Part shown: piece after piece, positions 46,892-57,131 of the stretch
Numbering within the stretch: position 1 is the stretch's first letter
How the letters are laid out: each line of letters starts with the position of its first letter
From: Bacteroidota bacterium
Lineage (GTDB): Bacteria; Bacteroidota; Bacteroidia; Chitinophagales; BACL12
Length of the DNA: 64,000 bases
Direction of reading: 5' to 3'
Assembly: GCA_016718035.1 (NCBI GenBank)
Contig: JADKEK010000003.1
Span: 1 to 64,000 of the forward strand
Position numbers and translations under genes: made by a program
The notes under the pieces: model-generated
What the model was told of the DNA's origin: nothing
What the model saw: the letters and a program-made list of their open reading frames with translations, nothing else
Databases searched by the model: none

Positions 46892-48598
46892 TTATTGAAT
46901 AACTACCTGTTGCGTAATTGAGCCCTCAGGTTTTTATATTTCAACAAGGTAAATGCCTTTCGCATAATTGGTTAAGTCGATGGTTTGGTCTATTTGATCA
47001 ATATCTTCAAACAACTCCGACTCATAAATAATATTGCCATATAAATTGCGGATGATTAAGCGCATATCACTGTTAACATCTGCCGTATAATTAATGGAGA
47101 AAATACCAAACCCGGGATTTGGTGAAACCAATAAATTGTTATCGCCAATTAATTCTTCTTCCATTTCACGCATTCCACCTACAGTGCAATCATTAATTTG
47201 TGCATGAAATTCACTGTTTTGTGCTGCGACAAACCCTGGATTTAGTTTTACATAATTTTCTGCCTGATAAAAAATATTGTTGGTACTCAAACCTGCAATT
47301 GAAGCAGTGCTGGCAATGAAATCGCCATTTAAATACCCTCTTACTCCTGTATGTGTGCCTATCAGCGTTGTAGCTGCCGGGCAACCAACGGTAAAATAAT
47401 GATACGCTAGTCTACCATTATAGGAAATACGAATTTTATACGTTCCGGAAGCATATCCAGTTAGCAGTTCGGTAAATAAAACTGTTGCTTTATACTCCTG
47501 ATAATATGGTGAATTATAAATATCTGATGCTACAATAGTTCCTGCTGAATTGATAATTTCCATATAAATTGGAATGTCACCAAATAAATCACCTATTGCT
47601 GCAGTTATAAATAAATTATCAGAAGTAGAAAAATGGTTTACCAGATTTTCATCTTCGTTTGCACCTGCTTCATATTCAGCACATGTTTTATATACGGGGA
47701 GATTTAAATGTGTGGCAACGCGTAAAATTTTGGGGTCGTTATACGGAATTTGAGAAATCCACTGGCTCTCCGTAACATCGTCGTTACAACCTGCTGCATC
47801 AAACCATGGTTCAATATATTGGCAATCGACACAAGGGCGCACTTCAAAATGTAAATGTGGAGCAGTTGAATTTCCGGAGCTGCCCATTTTACCGAGAAAT
47901 TGACCGGCTTCAACAAATTCGCCAAGTTCAAGGTTGGCCACTGTCCCATTTTTCATGTGCGCATAAACGGTAATACTGCTGTCGCTATGCATGAGTGCAA
48001 TAAAATTACCATAGTAACCCCCATTAAATGGTTCGGAATTAAACTCATGAGGTGAAGCGCAATTTCTATCAACTGTATTTCCGTCATAACGTTGAATTAC
48101 TTCACCATCGGCAGCAGCAATTATTTCAACACTTTCGTCATCCATCATCTCCCACATAAATGGGTAGGGCAAAATATCAGCACCATTATGTTGGTCGTAA
48201 TTTCTTGCATTTTCGTATGTGGCGCAGTCCCAATCTAAGCGATAATACTCATCGTGATTTAGGTCAGCGAAATTGGTAATTACAAAATAATCATTAACCC
48301 CGTCAATGTCTTTATAATCACCGTGCATACGCAATGGCCATGACAGCGGAACTGTGCCGTCACCAACTTTTGCTGTAGTTGCATCATTGGCAAAATTTAA
48401 TTTCCCTTCTTGTCGCAGTTTATTAATATTTGCTTTCAATTGTGGGCGAATAAATTCCTGATAGTTTTCTTCAGTTACACATTCTACTTGTTTGTTTCCA
48501 TCGTCCAGCAATACGGCAGATTGCGCTCTGGTTGTTGTTATGTTGCCGATAGTTATCAAACCACACAACAACATGATGTTCATTGTAATTTTTTTCAT
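46892..48598 (-). CDS. Secreted M23 (LytM) metallopeptidase with T9SS domain, in-frame TAA before its last 13 codons
   Basis: From ATG 48598 (signal peptide MKKITMNIMLLCGLITIGN ... TRAQ; an ATG nine codons upstream gives no better signal) about 554 codons lead to TAA at 46934-46936. In the same frame KPEGSITQQVVIQ and a second TAA at 46892-46894 follow, exactly the missing end of a T9SS domain that begins LLVSPNPGFGIFSINY. The M23 core shows GNFIALMHSDSSITVYAHMK, the GSSGNSTAPHLHFEVRPC metal-site end (HxH), and DGEVIQRYDG. M23 enzymes cut peptidoglycan cross-bridges, though many secreted relatives act outside. Losing the last strand would likely block T9SS export. In an operon with the upstream tail-fibre-like gene (27-base gap). 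Confidence 0.85.
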
Positions 48599-48625
48599 AA
48601 CAATTGAATTTAATTTAATGAACAA

Positions 48626-50428
48626 TTATTTTTTAAGTAATTCAACTTCCTGCTGTAACAATTTATTTTGTTTATCTAATTCGATAACATACAAGGTAAG
48701 TTCTTCAATTTTTTGCATCATTAAAATATTCATTGCAGATAAATCAAGACCATTTTTTTCTAACTCATCAGCAGAAGGAATATTAGGTAAATGTTTATTA
48801 GTCGCAATAAATTTGGCAACCTCATCAATGCTCATCAGATTATAATTTTCTTCAAATACATAATCGGCCCAATCGGCACTTAATTGCACTTTTACTTCTT
48901 CACAAATAAATTTACCATCAACACTCATTTTATATCCTGCAGGAACCGGTTCAGCACCAACCTGAACATTTCCGGAAACATATACACCATTGGAAGGTGC
49001 TGCTGTTAAACCGCCAAATGAAGTTCCTCCATTCGATTGCACGAATAATTTTGTTGAGCCGGAAACCTGCACACGGAAAGCATCTTCACCAAGTAAACTA
49101 TTAATATGCATACGCACATTAGGCGCTGAAGTTCCTATACCAACATTACCACCATCGGATGGAACAATAAGTGCATAATTATTAGTTGCACCTGATGCTT
49201 TCGCCCAAATAGCATTATTTGTTGTGCCCGCTCCTGTTGCTTTTGCAATTAAACCATAATTACTTGCACCGGTAGAAGTATTGGTTGCATACACCGATGC
49301 TGCATTATCAGTTGAAGTAGCTGCTGCCCAAGTAGCCACATGTGAAACCGGTGTATCGAAAAATATTAAACCTGAAGTATTATATCCAAGATTGGTAAAT
49401 GCATGCACAGTTGATGTTCCTCCAATTGTAAGGGTGTGATCAACTGCTTTTAAAGCAATTTCTTCATCAAGAAATGCACTTTCATTATTATAAAATGCAG
49501 CAGAAACAGCAGTATTAATTCCACTATTCCAACCTACTGAAATATTATCACCATTGTCGGCAATTGCACCGCTTACTAATGCAGTACCATCCCAACGAGG
49601 AACTAAATCTGTAGTATTTGCACCCACCTGAGGGTCACTTTCTGCGCCTGCAGCAGGAGTTGTTGCAACCCATGATGTTCCGTTCCATTGCATTACCTGA
49701 CCAGTACTTGCACCCATTGAACTTAAATCGGCAGCAGCAATTGTGGCATTGGTTATATCGGTAGATGAAACTGTTCCATCAGCAATTTCAGTAGAACCTA
49801 CACTTCCACTTGTTAATTGAATATTATTATAAATGCCTGTTACATCGCCACCAAAATTGGTTGAAGTACTTACGTCATCTGCTGCATTGGTATCACCGGT
49901 GTTGGAAATAATAGTGCCGGTAATATTAATACCCGTTCCGGCAGTATAACTTCCGCCTCCCCCGCCTGCGGTAGTCTGTGTTGAGCCATCCATAAATTTG
50001 ATGGTATTCACATAAAGTTCATTCCAATTAGCAGTTGAAGAACCTAAGTCAAGTGTATTGTTGGCATTTGGTGTTAAACCGGTATTTATTGATGTTGCAG
50101 CAGCTAAATTAGATAAAGAAGTATTTGCTCCTTTTGCTGCCATGGCCGTCCAGCCTGCTCCTGTGTAATAATAAAACCCTGGTTGAGAGTTGGTTTGAAA
50201 TATGAGCAAACCCATTACAGGGGAAGCTATTGCATCACGTTGTGCTTTCGTCATACGTGGGGCAAGTAACCCTTGTGAGGTGGATTGCATTTCAACAATA
50301 GCGCTGGAAACAGGTGTTGTAGTTCCAATTCCTGCGCTTCCTGATGCCGGAAAAATATTTGTTTGTGCGGATAATTTTACTTGAGTCAAAAGTAAAATTC
50401 CTAATGATAAGGTAAATAGCTTTTTCAT
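48626..50428 (-). CDS. Tail-fibre/adhesin-like secreted protein with C-terminal coiled coil
   Basis: 600 residues. Signal peptide MKKLFTLSLGILLLTQVKLSA then Q, then GSAGIGTTTPVSSAIVEMQS and GLLAPRMTKAQRDAIASPVM, the common opening of Bacteroidota surface fibre proteins. A low-complexity T/S/N-rich body follows, then YKMSVDGKFICEEVKVQL and FEENYNLMSIDEVAKFIATN, a short cap, and a heptad coiled coil (IEELTLYVIELDKQNKLLQQE). No S74 autoprotease triad was recognised. It resembles phage tail-fibre proteins in fold, but nothing else here is phage-like. Probably a trimeric surface fibre. Confidence 0.78.
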   Translation of the reverse strand: MKKLFTLSLGILLLTQVKLSAQTNIFPASGSAGIGTTTPVSSAIVEMQSTSQGLLAPRMTKAQRDAIASPVMGLLIFQTNSQPGFYYYTGAGWTAMAAKGANTSLSNLAAATSINTGLTPNANNTLDLGSSTANWNELYVNTIKFMDGSTQTTAGGGGGSYTAGTGINITGTIISNTGDTNAADDVSTSTNFGGDVTGIYNNIQLTSGSVGSTEIADGTVSSTDITNATIAAADLSSMGASTGQVMQWNGTSWVATTPAAGAESDPQVGANTTDLVPRWDGTALVSGAIADNGDNISVGWNSGINTAVSAAFYNNESAFLDEEIALKAVDHTLTIGGTSTVHAFTNLGYNTSGLIFFDTPVSHVATWAAATSTDNAASVYATNTSTGASNYGLIAKATGAGTTNNAIWAKASGATNNYALIVPSDGGNVGIGTSAPNVRMHINSLLGEDAFRVQVSGSTKLFVQSNGGTSFGGLTAAPSNGVYVSGNVQVGAEPVPAGYKMSVDGKFICEEVKVQLSADWADYVFEENYNLMSIDEVAKFIATNKHLPNIPSADELEKNGLDLSAMNILMMQKIEELTLYVIELDKQNKLLQQEVELLKK

Positions 50429-50677
50429 AAATTGAGATTTAATTATTCAACTCAAAATTGCTACTGTTTTAAAAGGTAGGAAATACCACAATAGGGGGAG
50501 CGACAAAAATGAAGGTTAACTAAAAAACAGGAGGTAGTGAATATGGCTTAACTTAACCATCGGGCATTTAATTATCAAAAAAAGGCCTTGTTGCAATAGG
50601 TGTGTTACAAGTTGTTATCGATAATTATAAGTGGAGATACAATTAATAACCAATTGTAAATTAAGAAGATAATTATT

Positions 50678-51331
50678 TTAGAAAAATATCGATAATAATT
50701 TTTCCTTTAATACTTTACTAACCGCCTCAGTATTTGAGTTAACATGTAGTTTGGCATAAATATTCTTCATGTGGGTGCGCACTGTTTCGTAACTGATACC
50801 GGCCGCTTCTGCAATCATTTTAAAACTTTTTCCCTGTACCATAAATTGTAACATTTCTTTTTCTTTAGGAGTAAGCTGATAATCTTTTTTTGCTTCAACC
50901 TGAATATTTTTTTGAAATAGTTCCAATACCTTACGGGCTATAGAGCCTGTCATTGGTGAGCCACCATTATATACATCTTTAATTGCCGTGATATATTCAG
51001 CAGGAGTGGTGCTTTTTAATATATATCCTGAAGCACCTGCACAAATGGCATCGAAGATATTATTTTCATCATGGAAAATAGTTTGCATGAGCACATGCAC
51101 TTGAGGGAATTTGCTTTTAATCAGTTTAACACCTTGAATGCCATTTAATCCCGGCATTTCTATATCCATCAATATAACATCAGGCGTGTCTTTGGTAATT
51201 TGAAAAACAGCATCATTACAATCCGGATAAGCACCTGTGCAGCTAAATCCCGGTGTTCCGTTGATTAAATAATACAGACTTTCGCGAAGATGTTTATTAT
51301 CTTCAAAAATTGCCACTCTGATGTTTTCCAT
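50678..51331 (-). CDS. NarL/LuxR-family response regulator
   Basis: 217 residues. Receiver domain: acidic pair EDNKHL at the start, phosphoacceptor Asp in VILMDIEMPGLNG (near residue 56), Thr/Ser in VLMQTIFHD, and Lys in GYILKSTTP. A LuxR helix-turn-helix follows (LTPKEKEMLQFMVQGKSFKM, then ISYETVRTHMKNIYAKLHV). It starts 55 bases after the propeller kinase and is last of the four-gene cluster ung, TPR kinase, propeller kinase, regulator, so it is the likely shared target of both kinases. Confidence 0.9.
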   Translation of the reverse strand: MENIRVAIFEDNKHLRESLYYLINGTPGFSCTGAYPDCNDAVFQITKDTPDVILMDIEMPGLNGIQGVKLIKSKFPQVHVLMQTIFHDENNIFDAICAGASGYILKSTTPAEYITAIKDVYNGGSPMTGSIARKVLELFQKNIQVEAKKDYQLTPKEKEMLQFMVQGKSFKMIAEAAGISYETVRTHMKNIYAKLHVNSNTEAVSKVLKEKLLSIFF

Positions 51332-51386
51332 TGTCGTTGATTATAAAACAAAAATACAATATACGATTTCATAGTATATACCGCAA

Positions 51387-54300
51387 TCAGGTTAGCGGCC
51401 ACATTACGGTTACAACAGTGCCTTTGCCTATAGCTGAACTAATCAAACAATCGCCACCGTGTTGACGAGCTCTTACCACCATATTATTTAATCCATTCCC
51501 CTTTTGTTGCGCCTGATTCACATCAAATCCGTTTCCGTTGTCGGCAATGGCCATAACAAGTGTTTTTTGCTCAATACTGAAATTAACCATTAAAGTTGAA
51601 CATTGTGCGTATTTAATGGCATTATTTACTGCTTCTTTAAACAATAGGTAAAAATCCCGGCGTTCTTCCATTCTTATTTTGATATCACCATCAATATTCG
51701 ATTTATCCATTTTTAATTCCACACCTTTCAAGTTGCACATTTCGGTTGCGAAATTAAACATGCGGCTCTCAATATTTTTGAAGTGGTCATTTTCAGGTTT
51801 TATCGCCCAAACAATATCGCTCATATTATCCACCATTTCTTTTGAATTTTGAGTTATCTTTTTGAGCAGCTCATCGTTTACATCTGTTTTATCACTAATT
51901 TGATTGCGCACAATTTCGCTATACATACTGATACTACTTAACGTAGAACCAATATCATCATGTAAATCACCTGCGATTTTATTTCGGATATTACCTATTT
52001 TAATCAATTGATTAATCCTGTATCGGTAAATGCCATAACTGATAAGCATAACAGTTAGCACCGCCAAAAGAATAAACCACCAGGTTGCCCAATACGGCTT
52101 GGTAATTGTAAATGAATAGCTTGCAGGTGTTGCATTCCAAAGTCCATCATTGTTTGCAGCTTCAAGTACAAATGTGTAATTGCCGGGTGATAATGCTGCA
52201 AATGTAACTTCACCCTCATTTTTCGTATACACCCATTCTTCATTATAGCCAATTAATTTATAACGGCAGCGATTTAATTCCGGAATTACCAACGAAAGCG
52301 ATTGGAAATTAAAAGATATTGCATTTTTGTTGTGAGGAAATTTAGGATCTACCCAAAGTCCGTTTACTTTTCCTTTTCCCTTTGCGTATTCACCAACTGC
52401 ATCTGCATTGTTAAATAAAAGTACGTTTCGAATTATGGGCGTTGCAAGCACCCGATTGCGAGGCATTTCATTAATATTCAATCGCTGAACTCCGGCTGTG
52501 GTAGCTATCCAAATACAATCTGTCTGTTGTTGTATGGCTAATTTGCAATAGGTAAAATCGTAAGGTAAAAATCCTTCGTCTTTGATAATTCTTTTTACTA
52601 CCTCAGGATTTTTTTTGTTTAAGTCGATTACCGTTAAACCATTATAATGTGCACACCACAAGTAATTTCTTTTTTCATCAGCCACCAAATCTAATGTTGC
52701 ATTTGCTAACAAACCTTCTGTTTCAGACAAATGTTCCAAAACTTTTGCTTTTGTTTTATCGGGCTGTATTTTAAACAGACCATAATTCCCGGTTGCTAAC
52801 CAGATTGTTTGATTATCTTGTAACGCAAAAGACGTAATTAATGCATCATTTAACAGTGCATTATCTGTTGTCACTTGAAGTAACGTATCTCCATTAAAAT
52901 ATACCACCCCAAAGTTGGTTGCTAAATAAATGGCATTATCTTTTAATACTGCATAATCAAATATTTTCAGGAATTGCCCTCCAATTGCAATTTTCCAGGG
53001 GAAATAATCAAATTCCAGTGCCGAAGGGTTATCAGGATTTTTTACTTGCGTCAACCCACCATCGCTTAAAACAAATAAATTATTTTTTTCATCTCGAAAA
53101 AATCCTTGCGCATGTTCATCCCTGAGTTTTTCACCCGCATAATTAAACATGTTTTTTCCATCCCAAACACTAAGGCCCTGATACCCACTGCCCATCCAGA
53201 CAAGGTTGTTACTGAAATACAATCCAAATACTTCCGATAACGGCCAGGGCTGTTGTCCTAATCCAAAATATTTATTGAACTGATTATTTTCGAACACAAT
53301 TACATTTCCTCTATTGCCTCCAAATACCATTTCTCCGGAAGGAGATTCTGTAACTGAAAACATATCATTTAAATTTGCTGTTGTACTCGGCAACCAAGTA
53401 GTTATTGTATTTTTCCGAAGTTGCACTAACCCTTCCCATGTGCCTATCCACAAATTTTGTTCTTTGTCGTATAAAATACATGAAGGACTATCGTAACCTA
53501 AGCTGGCAATTTCAGTGAGTTTTTGTGTTGTATTTCCTGTGATACTATAAACACCTTCAAAACCCAACACATAAAAAACAGAATCATTAATTGTGGTCAT
53601 TCCGGTGGCATAGGTAAAATCGTGTATTGTATCAAACCCATTTTCGTTTTCTCTATAATAAAAGCCTGACTTATTACCTATGAGTAATTTATTTTTGTTG
53701 GTAATTTTAATTGCACTAACATCTTCCAAACGAGGTTCACGACTAAACCACTTAATAGCAAACACATTATTCTTAAATTCAATAACAGAATTACGGGTGC
53801 CGAAATAGGTAATATACTCATTATTTCGTTTTACAGATGTTATTGAAAAAACCTGATTACTCGGGTCAGAAAGTTCAGCCCAATTTGACAATATTTTAAA
53901 GGCAAGGGTATCACCTGATTTAATTTTTTGCAATTGTTGAGCGTTGATTAAAACAGGTCCATCTGATGTTCCAATCCAAAGACGATTGTCCTCCTCGGCA
54001 TTTAAAGCATAAATCCAACTATCAGGGAACCGGGAATCAAATGCAACTTGTTTAAAGACACCTTCTTCAAAGAAAAACAATCCATTTTCGCATCCTACCC
54101 AAATAGTGCGGTTAGCATCCTGTGTTATTGCTGATACTTTCCCAAACCGAAGATCACTGCTGCCATTATAATTAACAAATGAAATGCCATCAAATTTACT
54201 AACTCCTAACCGTGTGCCTAACCATAAATAGCCATCATCATCCTGAAACATGGTATATATTTCAGCGCTTGCAAGACCTTGTTTTGCTCCAAAAGATTTA

Positions 54301-54392
54301 ACCAGGTATTCCTGGGCAGACAAAGAAGTTCCGCTAAAGTAACAGACGAAAAAAAAGAAAAAGATGATTCGGATATACGACCTATTCAACAT
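51387..54392 (-). CDS. Sensor histidine kinase with Reg_prop propeller, Y_Y_Y domain and HisKA_3
   Basis: 1001 residues. Signal sequence/membrane anchor near the start (IIFFFFFVCYFSGTSLS). Reg_prop repeats over about 25-680 (DGYLWLGTRLGVSKFDG, NRTIWVGCENGLFFFEEG, NRLWIGTSDGPVLINAQ, NLWIGTWEGLVQLRKN). A Y_Y_Y domain (YKLIGYNEEWVYTKNEG ... SYSFTITKPYW) precedes a membrane helix (WWFILLAVLTVMLISYGIY). The kinase has HisKA_3 NKIAGDLHDDIGSTLSSI (phospho-His in LHDD) and HATPase N-box EAVNNAIKYA with ADNGNGFD and GNGLNNM. It lacks the receiver and AraC domains of classic hybrid kinases, so it should signal to the separate LuxR regulator. Confidence 0.9.
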   Translation of the reverse strand: MLNRSYIRIIFFFFFVCYFSGTSLSAQEYLVKSFGAKQGLASAEIYTMFQDDDGYLWLGTRLGVSKFDGISFVNYNGSSDLRFGKVSAITQDANRTIWVGCENGLFFFEEGVFKQVAFDSRFPDSWIYALNAEEDNRLWIGTSDGPVLINAQQLQKIKSGDTLAFKILSNWAELSDPSNQVFSITSVKRNNEYITYFGTRNSVIEFKNNVFAIKWFSREPRLEDVSAIKITNKNKLLIGNKSGFYYRENENGFDTIHDFTYATGMTTINDSVFYVLGFEGVYSITGNTTQKLTEIASLGYDSPSCILYDKEQNLWIGTWEGLVQLRKNTITTWLPSTTANLNDMFSVTESPSGEMVFGGNRGNVIVFENNQFNKYFGLGQQPWPLSEVFGLYFSNNLVWMGSGYQGLSVWDGKNMFNYAGEKLRDEHAQGFFRDEKNNLFVLSDGGLTQVKNPDNPSALEFDYFPWKIAIGGQFLKIFDYAVLKDNAIYLATNFGVVYFNGDTLLQVTTDNALLNDALITSFALQDNQTIWLATGNYGLFKIQPDKTKAKVLEHLSETEGLLANATLDLVADEKRNYLWCAHYNGLTVIDLNKKNPEVVKRIIKDEGFLPYDFTYCKLAIQQQTDCIWIATTAGVQRLNINEMPRNRVLATPIIRNVLLFNNADAVGEYAKGKGKVNGLWVDPKFPHNKNAISFNFQSLSLVIPELNRCRYKLIGYNEEWVYTKNEGEVTFAALSPGNYTFVLEAANNDGLWNATPASYSFTITKPYWATWWFILLAVLTVMLISYGIYRYRINQLIKIGNIRNKIAGDLHDDIGSTLSSISMYSEIVRNQISDKTDVNDELLKKITQNSKEMVDNMSDIVWAIKPENDHFKNIESRMFNFATEMCNLKGVELKMDKSNIDGDIKIRMEERRDFYLLFKEAVNNAIKYAQCSTLMVNFSIEQKTLVMAIADNGNGFDVNQAQQKGNGLNNMVVRARQHGGDCLISSAIGKGTVVTVMWPLT

Positions 54393-54438
54393 ATATGCAT
54401 GCCTGAAATATATATTGCTAAAGGTACTTCATTTTGTT

Positions 54439-56343
54439 TTATTTCACCGGCATTTGAACATAAACTGATGTACCCATTCCGGAACGACTATCTATAGTGC
54501 AGTTTCCCCCATATTTTGCAGCGCGCGCCTGCATGTTGGACAAGCCATTACCCTGAACATTGGCAGAAGTATCAAAACCTTTACCATTGTCGCTAACCGT
54601 AATTTGGAGGGTATCATTGTTTATTGTTATAACAATATCTATTTGAGTTGCAAGTGCATATTTTGCTGCATTGTTAACAGCTTCTTTTATCAAAAGGTAA
54701 ACATCTCGTCGCATATCCATTGGAAGTGTTAACTGTGCTAATTCCGGTTGAAAGTTGGTGTTAAGAGCTATATTGTTGGAACTGCATATCTCCTCAGCAA
54801 AATGTTTAATGCGATTGTTTAAACTCGAAAATTTATCGTTTCCCGGCTTAACCATCCATACAATATCACTCATACTTTCAATTGACTCGCTGGAATTATT
54901 TATTATTTTATTCAACAAATGGTCTTGCTCTGTTTGTAAGTCTTTTCCCTTCGATTTAATTATTTCACTGTACATTTTAATACTACTCAGTGTTGCGCCA
55001 ACATCATCATGTAAATCGGCTGCAATTTTATTACGCAGTTGCACTTCCTTTAACTGTTGTTTTAAGGTATATCTGTTCCAAATGACAAACCCTGAAACCA
55101 CAAGAGCCCCGAATATAACAACTAGTAATATAGTGATGAGATTTTTGCGTTCTATTTCTTTCTGTTGCAAATTATTAGTGGCGTTGAGCAATGCTATTTC
55201 TTTTTCGCGTTGATTGGCTGTGTATTGCTCCTGCAAAGCCTGTAATTGTTCATTTTGTTTCCGGTTATCGATTGTATCTTTTGCAACATTTAATTGTTGT
55301 AAAAATAAAAATGCTTTTTCATAATTGCCGGTCTCGGCATACAAAGCAGAAAGTGTTCCCGCAATATCAAACTGTTCATCATAAAATCCATGTACTAATG
55401 CAGAATCGTAAATTGGCAATAATAGCTTTTCCGCCTGAGGATACTTTTTCATTTGAAAATACAAATCTCCCAATGATTGTTTATTGGCAACCTGCTGTTC
55501 ATAATCACCAATTTGCTCCGCCATTTTAATGGATAATTGGTATTGCTCTTCTGCACCCGTATAATTCTTTTTATAACTTAATAAATCACCCAAGTTGGTG
55601 TGTGCCAATATTAAATTTTCTATATCGTTTTTCCGTTCGAGAATTTCAATGGATTTATAGGCATATATTTCGGCAGTATCTAAACTATTTCGATTTTTTT
55701 GAGAAATGGACATATTCATAGTTACCACACCCACCATGTTTTCGTTAGCCAATTGTTCAAAAAGAGGAATACTTTTTGCATAATAATTTTCAGCATTTTT
55801 CCATTTTTCCTGATAAAAATAAATATTACCAATTGTCATATTAACTCTTGCCTGTCGGTCTAAATCGCCTGATTTTTCTGCATACGGCACGGCATTTAAT
55901 GCAACCTGCATGGCATTATCTAATTTCCCCATATAAATGTATGCCGATGCCATATTGATATATATAAGCGAAATACGTTTTTCTTCACCTACTTTCTTCG
56001 CATATACTAAAGCAGTATCTAAAATCAACACAGAGGAATCATATTTCCCAAGATTACTATAAGCAATACTTAAATTCAACAGACAACCCGCAGTTCCTTT
56101 ATCCCAACTTAATTTTTTACTTAATCCAACACCTCTCCAGCCAAAGTCTATACTTTGCTGAGGATTTGAGTTAGACGTAGCACCACATAATGCGCGGAAA
56201 GCAATTACTTTATTAGTGTCATCAACTCCTGTTTTAGTAATTTGTATTAACGAATCAATATTAAGTTGCTGTGCGTTTAACGAAACCCTACAAATTAATA
56301 TTAACCATAATAAACCAATTCCTATTTTAAAATTACGTTTCAT
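54439..56343 (-). CDS. TPR-domain sensor histidine kinase (HisKA_3)
   Basis: 634 residues. Signal peptide (IGIGLLWLILICRVSLNA then Q), then about six tetratricopeptide repeats over 35-370 (NLGKYDSSVLILDTALVYAK, MGKLDNAMQVALNAVPYAEK, YKKNYTGAEEQYQLSIKMAE), a coiled coil, one membrane helix (LITILLVVIFGALVVSGFVIW), HisKA_3 NKIAADLHDDVGATLSSI, and HATPase EAVNNAAKYA, DNGKGFD and GNGLSNM. The kinase end is very similar to that of its neighbour. Its start overlaps the ung stop (ATGA), so ung and this kinase are co-translated. Its nearest regulator is the LuxR gene two genes downstream. Confidence 0.9.
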   Translation of the reverse strand: MKRNFKIGIGLLWLILICRVSLNAQQLNIDSLIQITKTGVDDTNKVIAFRALCGATSNSNPQQSIDFGWRGVGLSKKLSWDKGTAGCLLNLSIAYSNLGKYDSSVLILDTALVYAKKVGEEKRISLIYINMASAYIYMGKLDNAMQVALNAVPYAEKSGDLDRQARVNMTIGNIYFYQEKWKNAENYYAKSIPLFEQLANENMVGVVTMNMSISQKNRNSLDTAEIYAYKSIEILERKNDIENLILAHTNLGDLLSYKKNYTGAEEQYQLSIKMAEQIGDYEQQVANKQSLGDLYFQMKKYPQAEKLLLPIYDSALVHGFYDEQFDIAGTLSALYAETGNYEKAFLFLQQLNVAKDTIDNRKQNEQLQALQEQYTANQREKEIALLNATNNLQQKEIERKNLITILLVVIFGALVVSGFVIWNRYTLKQQLKEVQLRNKIAADLHDDVGATLSSIKMYSEIIKSKGKDLQTEQDHLLNKIINNSSESIESMSDIVWMVKPGNDKFSSLNNRIKHFAEEICSSNNIALNTNFQPELAQLTLPMDMRRDVYLLIKEAVNNAAKYALATQIDIVITINNDTLQITVSDNGKGFDTSANVQGNGLSNMQARAAKYGGNCTIDSRSGMGTSVYVQMPVK

Positions 56344-57032
56344 GTGAGTTGCCAGTTTACTGATGTAATTCCTTTACTTTCCAGCCATTGATTTGTTTTA
56401 GAAAAAGGTTTAGAACCGAAAAAACCTTTATCTGCACTAAATGGTGATGGGTGTGGTGATTTTAATACAAGATGTTTAGTATTGTCTATTAACAACGCCT
56501 TTTGTTGTGCAAAGGCGCCCCACAAAATAAATACTAAATTGGTTCGCTCCTCACTTAATTTTTTAATGGCAGCATCAGTAAAATTTTGCCATCCTCTTTT
56601 TTGGTGACTGGCAGGTAAATCTTTTTCAACCGTTAGCATTGCATTCAATAAAAACACACCCTGCTCTGCCCAAGATTGCAAACAACCATGAGCAGGTGGT
56701 TCCAATCCCAGGTCTGATTTCATTTCCTTATAAATATTGACCAAAGATGGAGGAGGTTTAATGCCTTTTTGCACACTAAAACACAAGCCGTGTGCCTGGC
56801 CCTCTCCATGATATGGGTCCTGACCTATAATTACCACTTTTACCTTTTGGAAAGGGGTTGAGTTAAAGGCATTAAATATATAAGGTCCGGCAGGATAAAT
56901 GGTTTTACCCAAAGCTTTTTCTTTTTTAAGAAAACGGCTAATCTCTAGAAAATACGGCATCTCAAACTCGGCTTTAAGTACCGACTTCCAGGAATCTTCA
57001 ATATCTACTTCTTTATAAGAAAGTTGTGGCAT
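56340..57032 (-). CDS. ung: Uracil-DNA glycosylase (family 1)
   Basis: 230 residues. Family-1 motifs: water-activating VIIGQDPYHGEGQAHGLCFS with Asp near residue 70; GVFLLNAMLTVEKDLPASHQ; the FILWG uracil-specificity strand; and the Leu-loop HPSPFSADKGFFG with catalytic His. Full length for the family. It removes uracil from DNA to start base-excision repair. The gene shares a 100-base divergent region with the GCS2-CBS gene and overlaps the downstream histidine kinase start by ATGA, an unusual coupling for a housekeeping repair gene. Confidence 0.95.
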   Translation of the reverse strand: MPQLSYKEVDIEDSWKSVLKAEFEMPYFLEISRFLKKEKALGKTIYPAGPYIFNAFNSTPFQKVKVVIIGQDPYHGEGQAHGLCFSVQKGIKPPPSLVNIYKEMKSDLGLEPPAHGCLQSWAEQGVFLLNAMLTVEKDLPASHQKRGWQNFTDAAIKKLSEERTNLVFILWGAFAQQKALLIDNTKHLVLKSPHPSPFSADKGFFGSKPFSKTNQWLESKGITSVNWQLT

Positions 57033-57084
57033 TAGCTCTGTTTAACAATTTTGATACAATAATTTAAAAAAATGATATAAATCA

Positions 57085-57115
57085 CTTGCAATAGAAATGA
57101 TTTTTACTACATTTG
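57085..57115 (+). promoter_or_regulatory. Promoter for the GCS2-CBS gene
   Basis: CTTG at 57085-57088, a 19-base spacer, then TACATTTG at 57108-57115: a good match to the Bacteroidota TTTG-N19-TAnnTTTG promoter, 16 bases before the start codon. Confidence 0.65.
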
Positions 57116-57131
57116 GAAAACAAGTCGGTTT

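Noticed and set aside
48626..50428. Prophage suggested by a tail-fibre-like protein
   Set aside because: No capsid, terminase, portal, lysis or integrase gene nearby; it has a signal peptide and fits a Bacteroidota surface fibre.
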